A stretch of DNA of 64,000 nucleotides, from assembly GCA_047921075.1 (NCBI GenBank), contig JBLRWS010000006.1, positions 1-64,000 of the forward strand, written 5' to 3'. Of this stretch, positions 1 through 8,248 are shown one piece after another. Each line of letters opens with the position of its first letter. Position 1 is the first letter of the stretch. Source of the DNA: JBLRWS01 sp047921075. Its GTDB lineage: Bacteria; Bacteroidota; Rhodothermia; Balneolales; Balneolaceae. The notes under the pieces were generated by a model. That model saw nothing but the letters and a program-made list of their open reading frames with translations. It did no database searches and was not told the DNA's origin. The position numbers and the translations under genes are program-made.

Positions 1-594
1 GTTGGCGGTGGGCTGGAAAACCTTTGGAAATCTGATTTGGTGGGCGTGTATGGCCTCGACGGGCAATTCATTAAAAGCTTCGGTCAATACGACCCGTCGA
101 TCAGAGAGAGCAAAAAATATCTTGTATTCCCGGTCATCGATGTAAACGTTGAACAACAGGTTTTAGCAAGTATCCAAATGAGCGGATACCGCATTCAGCT
201 TTATGATCTCCAGACGGGTGAGCGGCTGGGGTGGTTTGGAACAAAACCGGCCCATTTTACGGAGCCCGAAAGCCCGATACGTGCCCATGATTCACGTCAG
301 CAAATCATTGAGAAAAGCATTGGTACAAGCTCTGCAATTGGCACTTTTATTACATCCGATTACGTTCTTCTGAATTTCGAAAATGTAACGACTTCATTTT
401 TTCAAACGAATGACTTCAACGATAAAGAGCCGTACATCGCTGTCTATGACATCGAAACATTCGATCTGGTGGGCGAAATCAGGTTGCCCTATATTCTTTC
501 GCACGTTGCCAACGATCGGCTCTACCTGAGAAAAGATGACAACCCCGACAATTATACCATCAGCGTGTATGAACTATCGAGTGAGGCGCTGTAG
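1..594 (+). CDS. 6-bladed beta-propeller-like protein, 3' part
   Basis: The reading frame is open from the first base of the window, so this is the C-terminal part of a longer gene whose start lies upstream. About 197 residues are visible. They show repeating short beta segments such as VGVYGLDGQFI, IAVYDIETFDLVGEI and ISVYELSSEAL, each a blade-like unit ending in a variable or value description. This resembles the secreted 6-bladed beta-propeller family common in Bacteroidota. No catalytic motif is visible, and binding partner and substrate are unknown. It ends in TAG, followed by about 470 bases without a protein gene. Confidence 0.6.
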   Translation, partial: VGGGLENLWKSDLVGVYGLDGQFIKSFGQYDPSIRESKKYLVFPVIDVNVEQQVLASIQMSGYRIQLYDLQTGERLGWFGTKPAHFTEPESPIRAHDSRQQIIEKSIGTSSAIGTFITSDYVLLNFENVTTSFFQTNDFNDKEPYIAVYDIETFDLVGEIRLPYILSHVANDRLYLRKDDNPDNYTISVYELSSEAL

Positions 595-904
595 AATAAT
601 CCTGTTTGTTATTCTACTGCTGGTATGTGGTCAAAGTCTATCCTGATGTCTTCTTTGCAGGCGCTTACTAAAAACCAGGCACACATCAACCAGCAAACCT
701 TTTTCATAGAGACTCTTTTTTTTGGGGGGTATGAATGAGATTGCAAGTTTTGGAATTACGTAGTGAACATCAAGCGTGATGCGGGTTTTTTACATGGGGT
801 TGGCTGGAAGGCCTTGACACATCTACCCTCAATTCGCCCACCCCGAAAAAAATAATTTGCATCGAACCCGCAAAGTGCCCTATCATTTAAGCAATGAAAT
901 TTTT

Positions 905-1030
905 CGCAAAGCATACCGCCCTTTTTTGTCTCTGTATGATGTGCATGTGTTGCCGCACGTGATGCAGAGGGTATAGCTTTTTGATGTGTTTGATCAAAGC
1001 CCTCTGGGAAACCGGCAGGGCTTTTTTCTT
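905..1030 (+). ncRNA. candidate structured small RNA
   Basis: An outer stem pairs AAAGC-ATACC (908-917) with GGTAT-a-GCTTT (970-980). Inside it, 930-944 pairs with 955-969 over 15 positions with a single G/G mismatch and two G-T pairs, closed by a 10-base loop. On the 5' side the stems are separated by a 12-base bulge with a T6 run (918-929); on the 3' side they abut. An intrinsic terminator on the same strand follows 15 bases later. The 595-1068 stretch has no credible protein gene. The architecture suggests an independent sRNA or an untranslated leader ending at the terminator. No known family (6S, SRP RNA, tmRNA) was recognised, and the 5' end is undefined. Confidence 0.35.
996..1030 (+). 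terminator. intrinsic terminator upstream of the S-box
   Basis: AAAGCCCT (996-1003) pairs perfectly with AGGGCTTT (1017-1024) and is followed by TTTTTT-C-TTTT on the plus strand. The minus strand lacks a T run after the stem, so it acts on plus-strand transcripts. It ends either the candidate small RNA or the transcript of the propeller gene, and it insulates the riboswitch-controlled genes. Confidence 0.7.
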
Positions 1031-1068
1031 TTCACGCATTTGCGATTTGTTCTTTTTCAAACATGGAA

Positions 1069-1181
1069 TCTTATCAAGAAAGGTGGAGGGACAGGCCCTG
1101 CGAAACCTTAGCAACCGCTCCGATGACAATTGGAGGTCAGGTGCTAAATCCTGCTCCGATGGTTATCGGGGAAAGATGAGA
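1069..1181 (+). promoter_or_regulatory. SAM-I (S-box) riboswitch aptamer
   Basis: The sequence carries the S-box core almost verbatim: CTTATCAAGA, GGTGGAGGGAC, GGCCCTGCGAAACC, AGCAACC, GGTGCTAAATCC and GAAAGATGAG. The closing P1 helix pairs CTTATC (1070-1075) with GATGAG (1175-1180). S-adenosylmethionine binding to this class lowers expression of methionine genes. A terminator lies 31 bases downstream. The 3' P1 strand AAGATG (1173-1178) is complementary to CATCTT (1226-1231) in the terminator hairpin, which gives a plausible antiterminator pairing when SAM is scarce. It heads the CoA-binding protein and metY, and possibly the whole run to homoserine dehydrogenase. Confidence 0.93.
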
Positions 1182-1211
1182 TGAACAGGCACCGCCTCTG
1201 TGCGGATCGTA

Positions 1212-1262
1212 AAGCCTCTTCTGATCATCTTGTAACCAGGATGTTCGGAAGAGGCTTTTTTT
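1212..1262 (+). terminator. S-box expression-platform terminator
   Basis: AAGCCTCTTC (1212-1221) pairs perfectly with GAAGAGGCTT (1248-1257), followed by a T run. The inner CATC/GATG can extend the stem. It lies between the SAM-I aptamer and the first coding region, as expected for transcriptional attenuation. Confidence 0.88.
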
Positions 1263-1360
1263 GTTTGATTTCATGACGACAACCATCTGCCCAAGCAGGA
1301 ACCTTAAACCTAATCAAAACACCGTTGAGACGTACATACAACGACTGGTACACCAAAAAC

Positions 1361-1813
1361 ATGCGGGGCACGCCCGAAAAGGCCGCTGAAACCGATGCCA
1401 TCGAAAACCGACTGGACAACGTCCGCACCATCGCCATTGTGGGAATTTCGCGAAACCGGCACAAAGACAGCCATTTTGTAGGCCGATACCTTAAAAATGC
1501 GGGATATAAAATCATTCCGGTCAATCCCGGCGCGGATGAGATTCTGGGGGAGAAGGCGTACCCCGACCTGGCGTCGATCCCCGAACCGGTAGATGTGGTC
1601 GACATTTTCATCAAACCAGACCATGTACCGGCCATTGTGGATCAGGCGCTGGCCATCGGGCCGAAAGCGATCTGGCTGCAGCTGGGCACCGGCACCCACC
1701 CTGCCGAAGCGGCAAAGGCCGAAAAAGCGGGCGTTCAACTTGTACAAAACCGATGCATCAAGGTAGACCACCAATTTTTAATTCGCGACCGGGACGACGG
1801 CATCCGCTCCTGA
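1361..1813 (+). CDS. CoA-binding domain protein (YccU-like)
   Basis: This is a small Rossmann-fold protein of about 150 residues. The start IAIVGISRN with PVNPGADEILGEKAYP matches the CoA_binding family (YccU/YneT-like), as do VDIFIKPDHVPAIV and a C-terminal QNRCIKVDHQ. Such proteins bind CoA or a nucleotide, and their exact cellular role is poorly defined. The ATG at 1361 is preferred over the upstream TTG at 1325, because the extra 12 residues fit no family N-terminus. It is the first gene after the SAM-I riboswitch terminator and is followed 55 bases later by metY. Genes of this family often sit beside methionine or cysteine genes, so co-regulation by SAM is likely. Confidence 0.8.
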   Translation: MRGTPEKAAETDAIENRLDNVRTIAIVGISRNRHKDSHFVGRYLKNAGYKIIPVNPGADEILGEKAYPDLASIPEPVDVVDIFIKPDHVPAIVDQALAIGPKAIWLQLGTGTHPAEAAKAEKAGVQLVQNRCIKVDHQFLIRDRDDGIRS

Positions 1814-1868
1814 CCCAATCACGATCCAACCGACTGACATTCCAACGAAAACCCAACATTAACACGCT

Positions 1869-3197
1869 ATGAGCACAAACGGACAACCCAAAACGTACCA
1901 TTTCGACACCCTGCAGCTTCACGCCGGGCAGGAACCCGATCCCACAACCGGATCGCGGGCCGTGCCGATTTACCAAACCACATCGTATCAGTTCGAGAAT
2001 ACCGAGCACGCGGCCACTCTTTTTGCACTGAAGGAGTTCGGAAACATCTACACGCGCATCATGAACCCCACCACCGATGTGTTCGAGAAGCGGATCGCTG
2101 CACTGGAAGGCGGGGCCGCCGCTGTGGCTACGGCTTCGGGGCAGGCCGCGCAGTTTCTGGCCATCACCAACCTGGCGCAGGCGGGCGACAATATCGTCTC
2201 TACCCAAAACCTGTATGGCGGCACCTACAATCAGTTTAAAGTAACCCTGCCGCGGCTGGGCATCCATGTAGCGTTTACCGAGAGTGATGAGCCTGCCGAT
2301 TTTGAGCGGCTGATTGATGACAAAACACGTGCGATTTATGTGGAAAGCATCGGGAACCCGCGTGGCAATGTGCCGGATTTTGAGGGCATTGCTGCGGTGG
2401 CCAAAAAGCACGGCGTGGCACTGGTTGTAGATAACACGTTTGGCGCAGCGGGCGCCATCGCGCGGCCGATTGATCACGGTGCCAACGTGGTGGTGCAATC
2501 GGCCACCAAGTGGATTGGCGGGCACGGCACCAGCATCGGCGGCGTACTGGTCGATGCCGGAAACTTTAACTGGGGCAACGGCCGCTACCCGCTCTTTACC
2601 GAGCCCTCTCCCTCGTATCACGGCCTGAACTTCTGGGAGGTGTTTGGCGACGGCGGCCCATTTGGCAATATCGCCTTTGCGATTCGCGCCCGCGTGGAAG
2701 GGCTGCGCGATGTAGGACCGGCGCTTTCGCCATTTAACAGTTTTCTGCTGCTGCAGGGGCTGGAAACGCTCTCGCTGCGTGCCGAGCGTCACGCCCAAAA
2801 CGCGTTGAAACTGGCCCAATGGCTGGAGCAGAGCGAGCACACAAGCTGGGTTCAATACACCGGGCTGCCCGATCATCCCCATCACGAAAACGGAAAGAAA
2901 TACCTGCGTGAAGGGCGATTCGGAGCGGTACTCACCTTTGGGGTAAAAGGTGGTTATGATGCAGCCCTGCAGTTTATTGAAGGTGTGGAGCTGGCCAGCC
3001 ACCTGGCCAATGTAGGCGATGCCAAAACGCTGGTTATACACCCCGCCTCCACCACCCATCAACAGCTGACGGAGACCGAACAGGCGGCCGGCGGAGTGAA
3101 AGAAGATCTGGTTCGCGTGTCGGTCGGCATCGAACACATCAACGACATTATCGGCGATTTTGAACAGGCCTTTAAGAAGATAAAGGTGACCGCTTGA
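1869..3197 (+). CDS. metY: O-acetylhomoserine aminocarboxypropyltransferase (sulfhydrylase)
   Basis: A PLP enzyme of the Cys/Met metabolism family, 442 residues, the usual length for MetY. It makes homocysteine from O-acetylhomoserine and sulfide in the cytoplasm. Visible features are the phosphate-binding YTR (61-63), the ASGQAA stretch near 89, the pyridine-nitrogen Asp188 (VVDNTFG) and the Schiff-base Lys214 in SATKWIGGHG. The long form and the GGHGTSIGG context favour MetY over MetB or MetC. It lies behind the S-box riboswitch, and metX, which makes its substrate, is 2.5 kb downstream on the same strand. The very long antisense frame over this gene is a codon-bias shadow. Confidence 0.95.
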   Translation: MSTNGQPKTYHFDTLQLHAGQEPDPTTGSRAVPIYQTTSYQFENTEHAATLFALKEFGNIYTRIMNPTTDVFEKRIAALEGGAAAVATASGQAAQFLAITNLAQAGDNIVSTQNLYGGTYNQFKVTLPRLGIHVAFTESDEPADFERLIDDKTRAIYVESIGNPRGNVPDFEGIAAVAKKHGVALVVDNTFGAAGAIARPIDHGANVVVQSATKWIGGHGTSIGGVLVDAGNFNWGNGRYPLFTEPSPSYHGLNFWEVFGDGGPFGNIAFAIRARVEGLRDVGPALSPFNSFLLLQGLETLSLRAERHAQNALKLAQWLEQSEHTSWVQYTGLPDHPHHENGKKYLREGRFGAVLTFGVKGGYDAALQFIEGVELASHLANVGDAKTLVIHPASTTHQQLTETEQAAGGVKEDLVRVSVGIEHINDIIGDFEQAFKKIKVTA

Positions 3198-3324
3198 GTT
3201 CTTCGGGATAAACCTTGAAAGGGCCAACATACTCCCCTCTTCCAACGCTTTTGGGAAGGGGAATTCTAAACTGAATCAAAAATCTCAACCATCAAAGCAC
3301 GTCCTCTTCAAAGGGGGACATCAT

Positions 3325-3357
3325 AAAAAAACCCGGCTCCGAAAATCGGAACCGGGT
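3325..3357 (-). terminator. hairpin with terminator polarity on the minus strand
   Basis: The arms ACCCGG-c-TCCG (3331-3340) and CGGA-a-CCGGGT (3346-3356) form a strong interrupted stem. An A7 run immediately precedes it on the plus strand, so on the minus strand the hairpin is followed by T7 like an intrinsic terminator. No minus-strand gene ends here. In the plus-strand message it would be a leader hairpin in the 231-base gap between metY and sfnG. A second stem, CCCC-t-CTTCC with GGAAGGGG (about 3234-3262), lies just upstream and has no T run. Confidence 0.4.
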
Positions 3358-3428
3358 CGTCACCATAACGCCGGAAGGAACTTTTTAGCGGAAGGCCAAC
3401 CGGCATCACAGCAAACCAAAGATACAAA

Positions 3429-4514
3429 ATGAGTAATCTAAAATTCGCATACTGGGTCCCGAATGTTAGCGGCGGCCTGGTGGTATCCACCATCCCACAA
3501 CAGACACGCTGGTCGTTTGAGGCCAACAAAGAGTACGCGCAGACGGCCGAGCAAAACGGCTTCGAGTACGCGCTGCTGCAGACGCGGTTTATTGCCAGTT
3601 ACGGCGCCGACAAGCAGCTTGAAGCCGCCGCCCTGGGGTCTGCCCTGGCCGCAGTCACGAAAAAGATTCGCCTGATCTCTGCCGTTCACCCCGGCTTGTG
3701 GCATCCGGCTGTGTACGCCAAAATTCTCTCCACGATTGATCAGGTTAGCGGAGGGCGAGTCGCGGTAAATGTAGTAAGCGGCTGGTTTAAAGGTGAATTT
3801 ACCGCCTTCGGCGAACCGTGGCTGGAGCACGACGAGCGGTACCGGCGATCGGAAGAGTTTATTCGCGTACTGCGTGCCCTGTGGACCGAAGAGAAAGCGA
3901 CCTATCGGGGCGATTTTTACCGCCTGACCGATGCGCCACACAAGCCGAAGCCGAAAGAGAACGGTATTCCCGTTTTCCAGGGCGGCAACTCCAAAGCGGC
4001 CCGAAAAATGGCAGCCCGCGTTTCCGATTGGTACTTCATGAACGGAAACACCAACCGCGGTATTCGCGAGCAGATTGACGATGTGCAGGGGCTGGCCAAA
4101 AAAGAAGGGCGTAACGTGAAGTTTGCCTTAAACGGTTTCGTCATTGTGCGCGACACCGAGGAAGAGGCCGTGGAACAGCTCGAAGCGATCATCGGCCACG
4201 CCAACGAAGAGGCGGTAGAAGGTTTTCGGGATGCGGTACAACAGGCCGGCGCCTCCACACCCGACGGTGAAGGGATGTGGGCCAACTCATCGTTCGACGA
4301 TCTTGTGCAGTATAACGACGGGTTCAAAACGGGGCTCATCGGTACGCCGGAGCAAGTAGCCGATCGTATTATTGAGCTGAAGCAGCTGGGTGTAGACCTG
4401 ATTCTGACCGCCTTTCTAAACTACGACACCGAGCTGGAAGCGTTCGGTAAAACCGTCATTCCGCTGGTGCGCGAGAAAGAAGAGGCACTGCAAAGGAAGG
4501 AGGCGGCCGCATGA
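3429..4514 (+). CDS. sfnG: FMNH2-dependent dimethylsulfone monooxygenase
   Basis: A 361-residue luciferase-like flavin monooxygenase. The N-terminus KFAYWVPNVSGGLV and the block NVVSGWFKGEF...LEHDERYRRSEEF are characteristic of SfnG, which oxidises dimethylsulfone to methanesulfinate using reduced FMN. The relatives SsuD and MsuD are alternatives, but the YWVPNVSGG start fits SfnG best. It overlaps the following flavin reductase by four bases (ATGA), so the two are translationally coupled and the reductase probably supplies FMNH2. Its place in a methionine/sulfur run suggests use of organosulfur compounds as a sulfur source. Confidence 0.88.
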   Translation: MSNLKFAYWVPNVSGGLVVSTIPQQTRWSFEANKEYAQTAEQNGFEYALLQTRFIASYGADKQLEAAALGSALAAVTKKIRLISAVHPGLWHPAVYAKILSTIDQVSGGRVAVNVVSGWFKGEFTAFGEPWLEHDERYRRSEEFIRVLRALWTEEKATYRGDFYRLTDAPHKPKPKENGIPVFQGGNSKAARKMAARVSDWYFMNGNTNRGIREQIDDVQGLAKKEGRNVKFALNGFVIVRDTEEEAVEQLEAIIGHANEEAVEGFRDAVQQAGASTPDGEGMWANSSFDDLVQYNDGFKTGLIGTPEQVADRIIELKQLGVDLILTAFLNYDTELEAFGKTVIPLVREKEEALQRKEAAA

Positions 4515-5116
4515 ACGTTCTTGGCATATCCGGCAGCCTGAGCCGCCACTCCAAAACGGAGCTGGCTGTACAGGTTGTGCTCGACACCATCACAACCATT
4601 GCACCGTACGCATCGGTAAACCGGATATCTCTATCCGAGGCCGACATCGCCTTTTGCGACGGCAGCCATCCCGATCTGTACGACGGTGATACACGGCGGG
4701 CGATCGACGCCATAGCCGGCGCCGACCTGCTGATCGCCGGCTCCCCCATTTACCGGGGGAGCTACAGCGGGGCGTTCAAAAATCTGTTCGACCTGATACC
4801 CAACGACGCCCTGCGTGGCAAAACCGTTGGCATTGTAGCCACAGGTGGTTCCCATCATCATTATCTGGCGATTGACCATCTGTTTCGCCCGCTATTCAGC
4901 TACTTCCGCGCCTACGTGGTGCCGGGCGGCGTGTATGTATCAAACAGTGCCTACAGCGATGGCTCCATTACGGATGAGGGCATTCGATCGCGGTTGCAAA
5001 ACCTTGGATTGGAAGCTGTTTGCATGGCCGAGTCACTACAGGCTACGTATCAGGGGCCTGACCTGCCCTCCATCAAACGAGAATCACTTGTTAACCCACA
5101 AAACCAATCGAAATGA
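4511..5116 (+). CDS. NAD(P)H-dependent FMN reductase (MsuE/SsuE-like)
   Basis: A flavodoxin-like reductase of 201 residues. It begins with the phosphate-binding loop LGISGSLSRHSKT and has the family segment AGSPIYRGSYSGAFKNLFDL, which shapes the FMN site, then GGSHHHYLAIDHLFRP. It should reduce FMN with NAD(P)H and hand FMNH2 to the partner monooxygenase SfnG encoded just upstream with a 4-base overlap. Its stop overlaps the ATG of the next gene, making a tight three-gene unit. MsuE and SsuE cannot be told apart from sequence alone. Confidence 0.85.
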   Translation: MNVLGISGSLSRHSKTELAVQVVLDTITTIAPYASVNRISLSEADIAFCDGSHPDLYDGDTRRAIDAIAGADLLIAGSPIYRGSYSGAFKNLFDLIPNDALRGKTVGIVATGGSHHHYLAIDHLFRPLFSYFRAYVVPGGVYVSNSAYSDGSITDEGIRSRLQNLGLEAVCMAESLQATYQGPDLPSIKRESLVNPQNQSK

Positions 5117-5679
5117 CCATGAGTACCTCAACAACCATTCAGTTAACCAACCATCAGCAACTTGAACACTCCATTCTGAACCTGATAAAAGGAATACGGG
5201 ATCATCCGGAACGGGCCAATGCTGTATTTAAGGCCAAATCAACGCTTCGTGATGGATTTGTAGCCAAGGTGAATATCCGCGATTTCAGCTTTCTCTCTGA
5301 CGAACCGCAAGATCTGGGCGGCACCGATCTGGGCCCCAGCCCTGTAGAATATGTACTTGGGGCGTTCGCCGCCTGTCAGGAAATCGTCATCAAAGCCTAC
5401 GCCACCGTGCTGGGTATCGAGGTTACAACGGTGAAGGTTCAGGTAGAGGGGAATCTCGATCTGCACGGTTTTCTTAACCTGAGCGATGAACGGCCCGGCT
5501 TTACCGGTGTTTCATATACAACCGTCATCGAAACAGATGAAACCGACCCGGACAAACTGAAGCAGCTCGAATACTTTTCCGTAAACAGATGCCCGGTTCT
5601 CGACATCATCCAAAACCCGGTACCGGTAAACGGAACCTTAGAGTTTGTGCCCACCGGGCAACTTGAATCACAGAGATAA
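5113..5679 (+). CDS. OsmC family protein
   Basis: A 188-residue OsmC/Ohr-fold protein. Both redox cysteines are visible: one in FAACQEIVIKAYA at the start of the central helix and one in VNRCPVLDII near the C-terminus. GPSPVEYVLGAFAAC is the family signature. OsmC proteins are thiol-dependent peroxidases, but several members coupled to sulfur genes have no proven substrate. A 4-base overlap with the flavin reductase suggests a job in the same organosulfur pathway, perhaps removing peroxide leaked by the flavin monooxygenase system; that is inference. A second in-frame ATG at 5119 is an alternative start. Confidence 0.85.
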   Translation: MTMSTSTTIQLTNHQQLEHSILNLIKGIRDHPERANAVFKAKSTLRDGFVAKVNIRDFSFLSDEPQDLGGTDLGPSPVEYVLGAFAACQEIVIKAYATVLGIEVTTVKVQVEGNLDLHGFLNLSDERPGFTGVSYTTVIETDETDPDKLKQLEYFSVNRCPVLDIIQNPVPVNGTLEFVPTGQLESQR

Positions 5680-5730
5680 ATAGCTGACAACCGAGCACCT
5701 CGGAGTGTTCCAAACAGAATCGATACAACC

Positions 5731-6777
5731 ATGAATCAAGGCATCACAAAAACTACCTTAAACAGCGCGTTTGTCACCGAATCGGGTTTCCGTTTTGAAA
5801 AGCCCGACGTGGCCTACAAAACCTGGGGCAATCTGAACGCCGAACGTGATAATGCCGTGGTGATATGCCATGCACTTACCGGACACGCTGCGGCAGATGA
5901 GTGGTTTCCGGGGCTTCTGGGTGACGGAAAAATCTGCGATCCGGGCCGTCATTTCGTGATCTGCATCAACGTTCCGGGAAGCTGCTACGGATCGGTGGGG
6001 CCGTTGACCGTGAACCCCAAAACCGGCACCCCCTATCTCGGCAACTTTCCTGACATCACCATCCGCGATATGGTTCGATTTCAGCAGCAGCTGCTCGATG
6101 AGCTGGATATTCGGGGAATAGAGCTGGTGATTGGCGCCTCACTCGGCGGTATGCAGGCGCTGGAGTTTGCCATTATGGAACCACGGGTGCGGTCGGCGGT
6201 GCTGATCGCGATGGGGAAGGCGCACTCTCCCTGGGCCATCGGCATCAGCCATGCGCAGCGCCACGCCATCTATGCCGATCCCAACTGGAACGGTGGATTT
6301 TACGAACCGGGCAAAGGGCCCGATCGCGGAGTAGCCGCTGCACGGATGATGGCGATGATCACCTACCGCACCCCGGAGGACTATCAACAAAAATTTGGGC
6401 GCAGCCTGCAGGGGCATTCCGACCGCTTTCAGGTGGAATCGTATCTCGAGTACCAGGGCGAAAAACTGGCCCGCCGGTTTGATGCAAATACGTACGTGAT
6501 TTTATCCAAAGCCATGGATACGCATGACATCGAACGGGGCCGGGATTTTGCCGAACGGGTACTGAACCGGGTAGAGATTCCTGTGCAGATTGTTGGCATC
6601 ACCAGCGATCACCTCTACCCCGTGCAGGAACAGAAAGAGATTGCCGCTCTGCTGCCCAACGGCCGTTACTACGAAATTGATTCCCCCTACGGACACGACG
6701 CTTTTCTGATCGAGTTTGAACAGCTTCACCGAATTGTACATCCCTTTACACACATTCAACAAATTGTAACCGCATAA
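5731..6777 (+). CDS. metX: homoserine O-acetyltransferase
   Basis: An alpha/beta-hydrolase-fold acyltransferase of 348 residues. It acylates homoserine with acetyl-CoA, giving the substrate of MetY. The nucleophile elbow GASLGGMQ places Ser137. The catalytic Asp and His are in SDHLYPVQEQ and YGHDAFL. The oxyanion/substrate region CHALTGH and the NVPGSCYGSVGP block match MetX. Some enzymes of this family use succinyl-CoA; the local sequence does not decide, but acetylation is usual with MetY. Homoserine dehydrogenase starts two bases after its stop, so the two are co-transcribed. Confidence 0.94.
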   Translation: MNQGITKTTLNSAFVTESGFRFEKPDVAYKTWGNLNAERDNAVVICHALTGHAAADEWFPGLLGDGKICDPGRHFVICINVPGSCYGSVGPLTVNPKTGTPYLGNFPDITIRDMVRFQQQLLDELDIRGIELVIGASLGGMQALEFAIMEPRVRSAVLIAMGKAHSPWAIGISHAQRHAIYADPNWNGGFYEPGKGPDRGVAAARMMAMITYRTPEDYQQKFGRSLQGHSDRFQVESYLEYQGEKLARRFDANTYVILSKAMDTHDIERGRDFAERVLNRVEIPVQIVGITSDHLYPVQEQKEIAALLPNGRYYEIDSPYGHDAFLIEFEQLHRIVHPFTHIQQIVTA

Positions 6778-6779
6778 CC

Positions 6780-7859
6780 ATGACCAACAGACCATTGGCT
6801 AAATCCATCTACCCGCTGCACCATACCAACAAGAAACAGATTCCCGTTTTTATTGCCGGTACCGGAGCTGTCGGCAACACCCTCATCCGGCAGTTCCGCG
6901 AGGTGCAAACCGGCTCGCATTGGGTGGCCGGTATCTGCAACAGCAAACGTGTATTCTGGTATGCATCACCCGCACAGAACATTTCGCAGCGCGATCTGAA
7001 CCGTGGCGTACCCCGCAACTGGGAGTCGGTGGTGCGCGAGTTGGCCGGCTTCGAAGCGGCTCCTGTATTTGTGGATGCAACCGGGGCACAGGAGGTGGCC
7101 GATCTCTATCCGCAGCTTCTGAAGAGCGGGATCCACGTTGTTACAGCCAGCAAACTGGCCAACAGCGGATCACAGGCTCACTTTAGAACATTGGCCTCCC
7201 TGTCTCAGTCAAACGGAGCTCACTTCCTGTACGAAACCAACGTGGGTGCCGGGTTGCCCATTATCGGAGCCATACAGCAGTTGACTGCCTCCAACGATAC
7301 CATTCTCTCCATCCGCGGCGTGCTGTCGGGAACCATGACCTATCTCTTTTCCGAACTGGATGCGGGTGTCCCCTTCAGTAAAGCGGTACTGAAGGCGCGG
7401 CAGCTTGGATATGCTGAACCGGACCCGCGCGACGACCTTTCCGGTGAGGATGTGGCACGGAAGATGATGATTCTTGCGCGAACGGCCGGGTTGATTGTGG
7501 AGCGGGATCAAGTAGAGGTAGAAAATCTTACGCCGGAACCGCTACGAGATGCCGACAGCACCCGCTTTCTCGATACGCTGAGCGATTATGACAACGAGTG
7601 GCGCGAGCGGCTGGATACACTGAAAGAGCGCGGACAAACGCTCCGCTACATCGGCGAACTTGAGGGAGGCACCATTCGGGTTGGACTGCGCGAGGTGGAT
7701 CTGAACTCACCGTTTGGCCGGCTCTCGGGAACCAACAATCTGGTGGTGATCCGATCGCGGCGTTACAACGATCAGCCGCTGATCATTCAAGGCCCCGGTG
7801 CAGGAAAAGAGGTGACCGCTGCCGGGCTGATGGCTGACATCATGAACATTCAACCGTGA
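6780..7859 (+). CDS. hom: homoserine dehydrogenase
   Basis: A 359-residue stand-alone homoserine dehydrogenase of the type found as the C-terminal half of ThrA. The N-terminal Rossmann motif FIAGTGAVGNTLI is followed by the catalytic/substrate blocks VDATGA, HVVTASK, YETNVGAGLPII, SIRGVLSGTMTYL and GYAEPDPRDDLSGEDVARK. The C-terminus IIQGPGAGKEVTAAGLMADI is complete, and no ACT or kinase domain is attached. It reduces aspartate semialdehyde to homoserine, feeding MetX directly upstream. No terminator was found after it. Confidence 0.93.
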   Translation: MTNRPLAKSIYPLHHTNKKQIPVFIAGTGAVGNTLIRQFREVQTGSHWVAGICNSKRVFWYASPAQNISQRDLNRGVPRNWESVVRELAGFEAAPVFVDATGAQEVADLYPQLLKSGIHVVTASKLANSGSQAHFRTLASLSQSNGAHFLYETNVGAGLPIIGAIQQLTASNDTILSIRGVLSGTMTYLFSELDAGVPFSKAVLKARQLGYAEPDPRDDLSGEDVARKMMILARTAGLIVERDQVEVENLTPEPLRDADSTRFLDTLSDYDNEWRERLDTLKERGQTLRYIGELEGGTIRVGLREVDLNSPFGRLSGTNNLVVIRSRRYNDQPLIIQGPGAGKEVTAAGLMADIMNIQP

Positions 7860-8098
7860 GGATTTTTGTGAGCCGGGTTATCGAGATTGTTATAAAATGA
7901 TCTCAAAGCGAATGTACCTACCCATTTAAACCGGGCACAATCCCCATCAACACCCTTCTTCAATAAACAGCTTCCGTCTGTCGTGCGTCGGGCGGTTTGG
8001 AAATGGCGGTGGGGTATCATCCAGGAAACTGAGAATAGCTGCCGCTGTTTGTACACGAGCTTCGGGAATGGCCCACAGCACGTAGTTCGGAAACACCA

Positions 8099-8133
8099 CC
8101 CACCGTCTCCCCATCCCTCCCACCTATCCCCAC
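8099..8133 (-). promoter_or_regulatory. second, inverted array of MraZ-type boxes
   Basis: Read on the minus strand, four TGGGG/TGGGA pentamers start at 8133, 8123, 8114 and 8103, spaced 10, 9 and 11 bases, about one helical turn each. The same motif is repeated in the forward array 116 bases downstream. MraZ is known to bind direct TGGGN repeats with 5-base spacers. Whether this upstream inverted set is bound is inference. Confidence 0.45.
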
Positions 8134-8217
8134 TTTTTACAAAATCGCTTTCTATAACTCATAAAAAGCGATTGTAAAACCATCTATGATTAATTCTATA
8201 TAAAAAAACTTTTCCCC

Positions 8218-8247
8218 TTGACATAATGGGAGTGCTTGAAGTACATT
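8218..8247 (+). promoter_or_regulatory. putative mraZ promoter
   Basis: TTGACA (8218-8223) and TACATT (8242-8247), separated by 18 bases, resemble -35 and -10 elements. The first MraZ box of the forward array starts two bases after the -10, so a bound MraZ would cover the transcription start. The -10 match is only 4 of 6. Confidence 0.4.
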
Positions 8248-8248
8248 G

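Noticed and set aside
592..616. Palindrome TAGAATAA...TTATTCTA at the end of the first gene
   Set aside because: The stem is all A/T except one G-C pair and has no T run, so it is too weak to call a terminator.
887..1184. Two short open frames (minus 887-1129, plus 981-1184)
   Set aside because: They lie over the structured RNA candidate, a terminator and the SAM riboswitch, and their products show no protein-like pattern.
1758..3245. 495-residue open frame on the minus strand across metY
   Set aside because: It is antisense to a fully intact, motif-complete metY, has no recognisable domain, and is explained by the codon bias of the real gene.
7983..8177. 64-residue frame before mraZ
   Set aside because: It is low complexity, has no start signal, and overlaps the inverted MraZ-box array.
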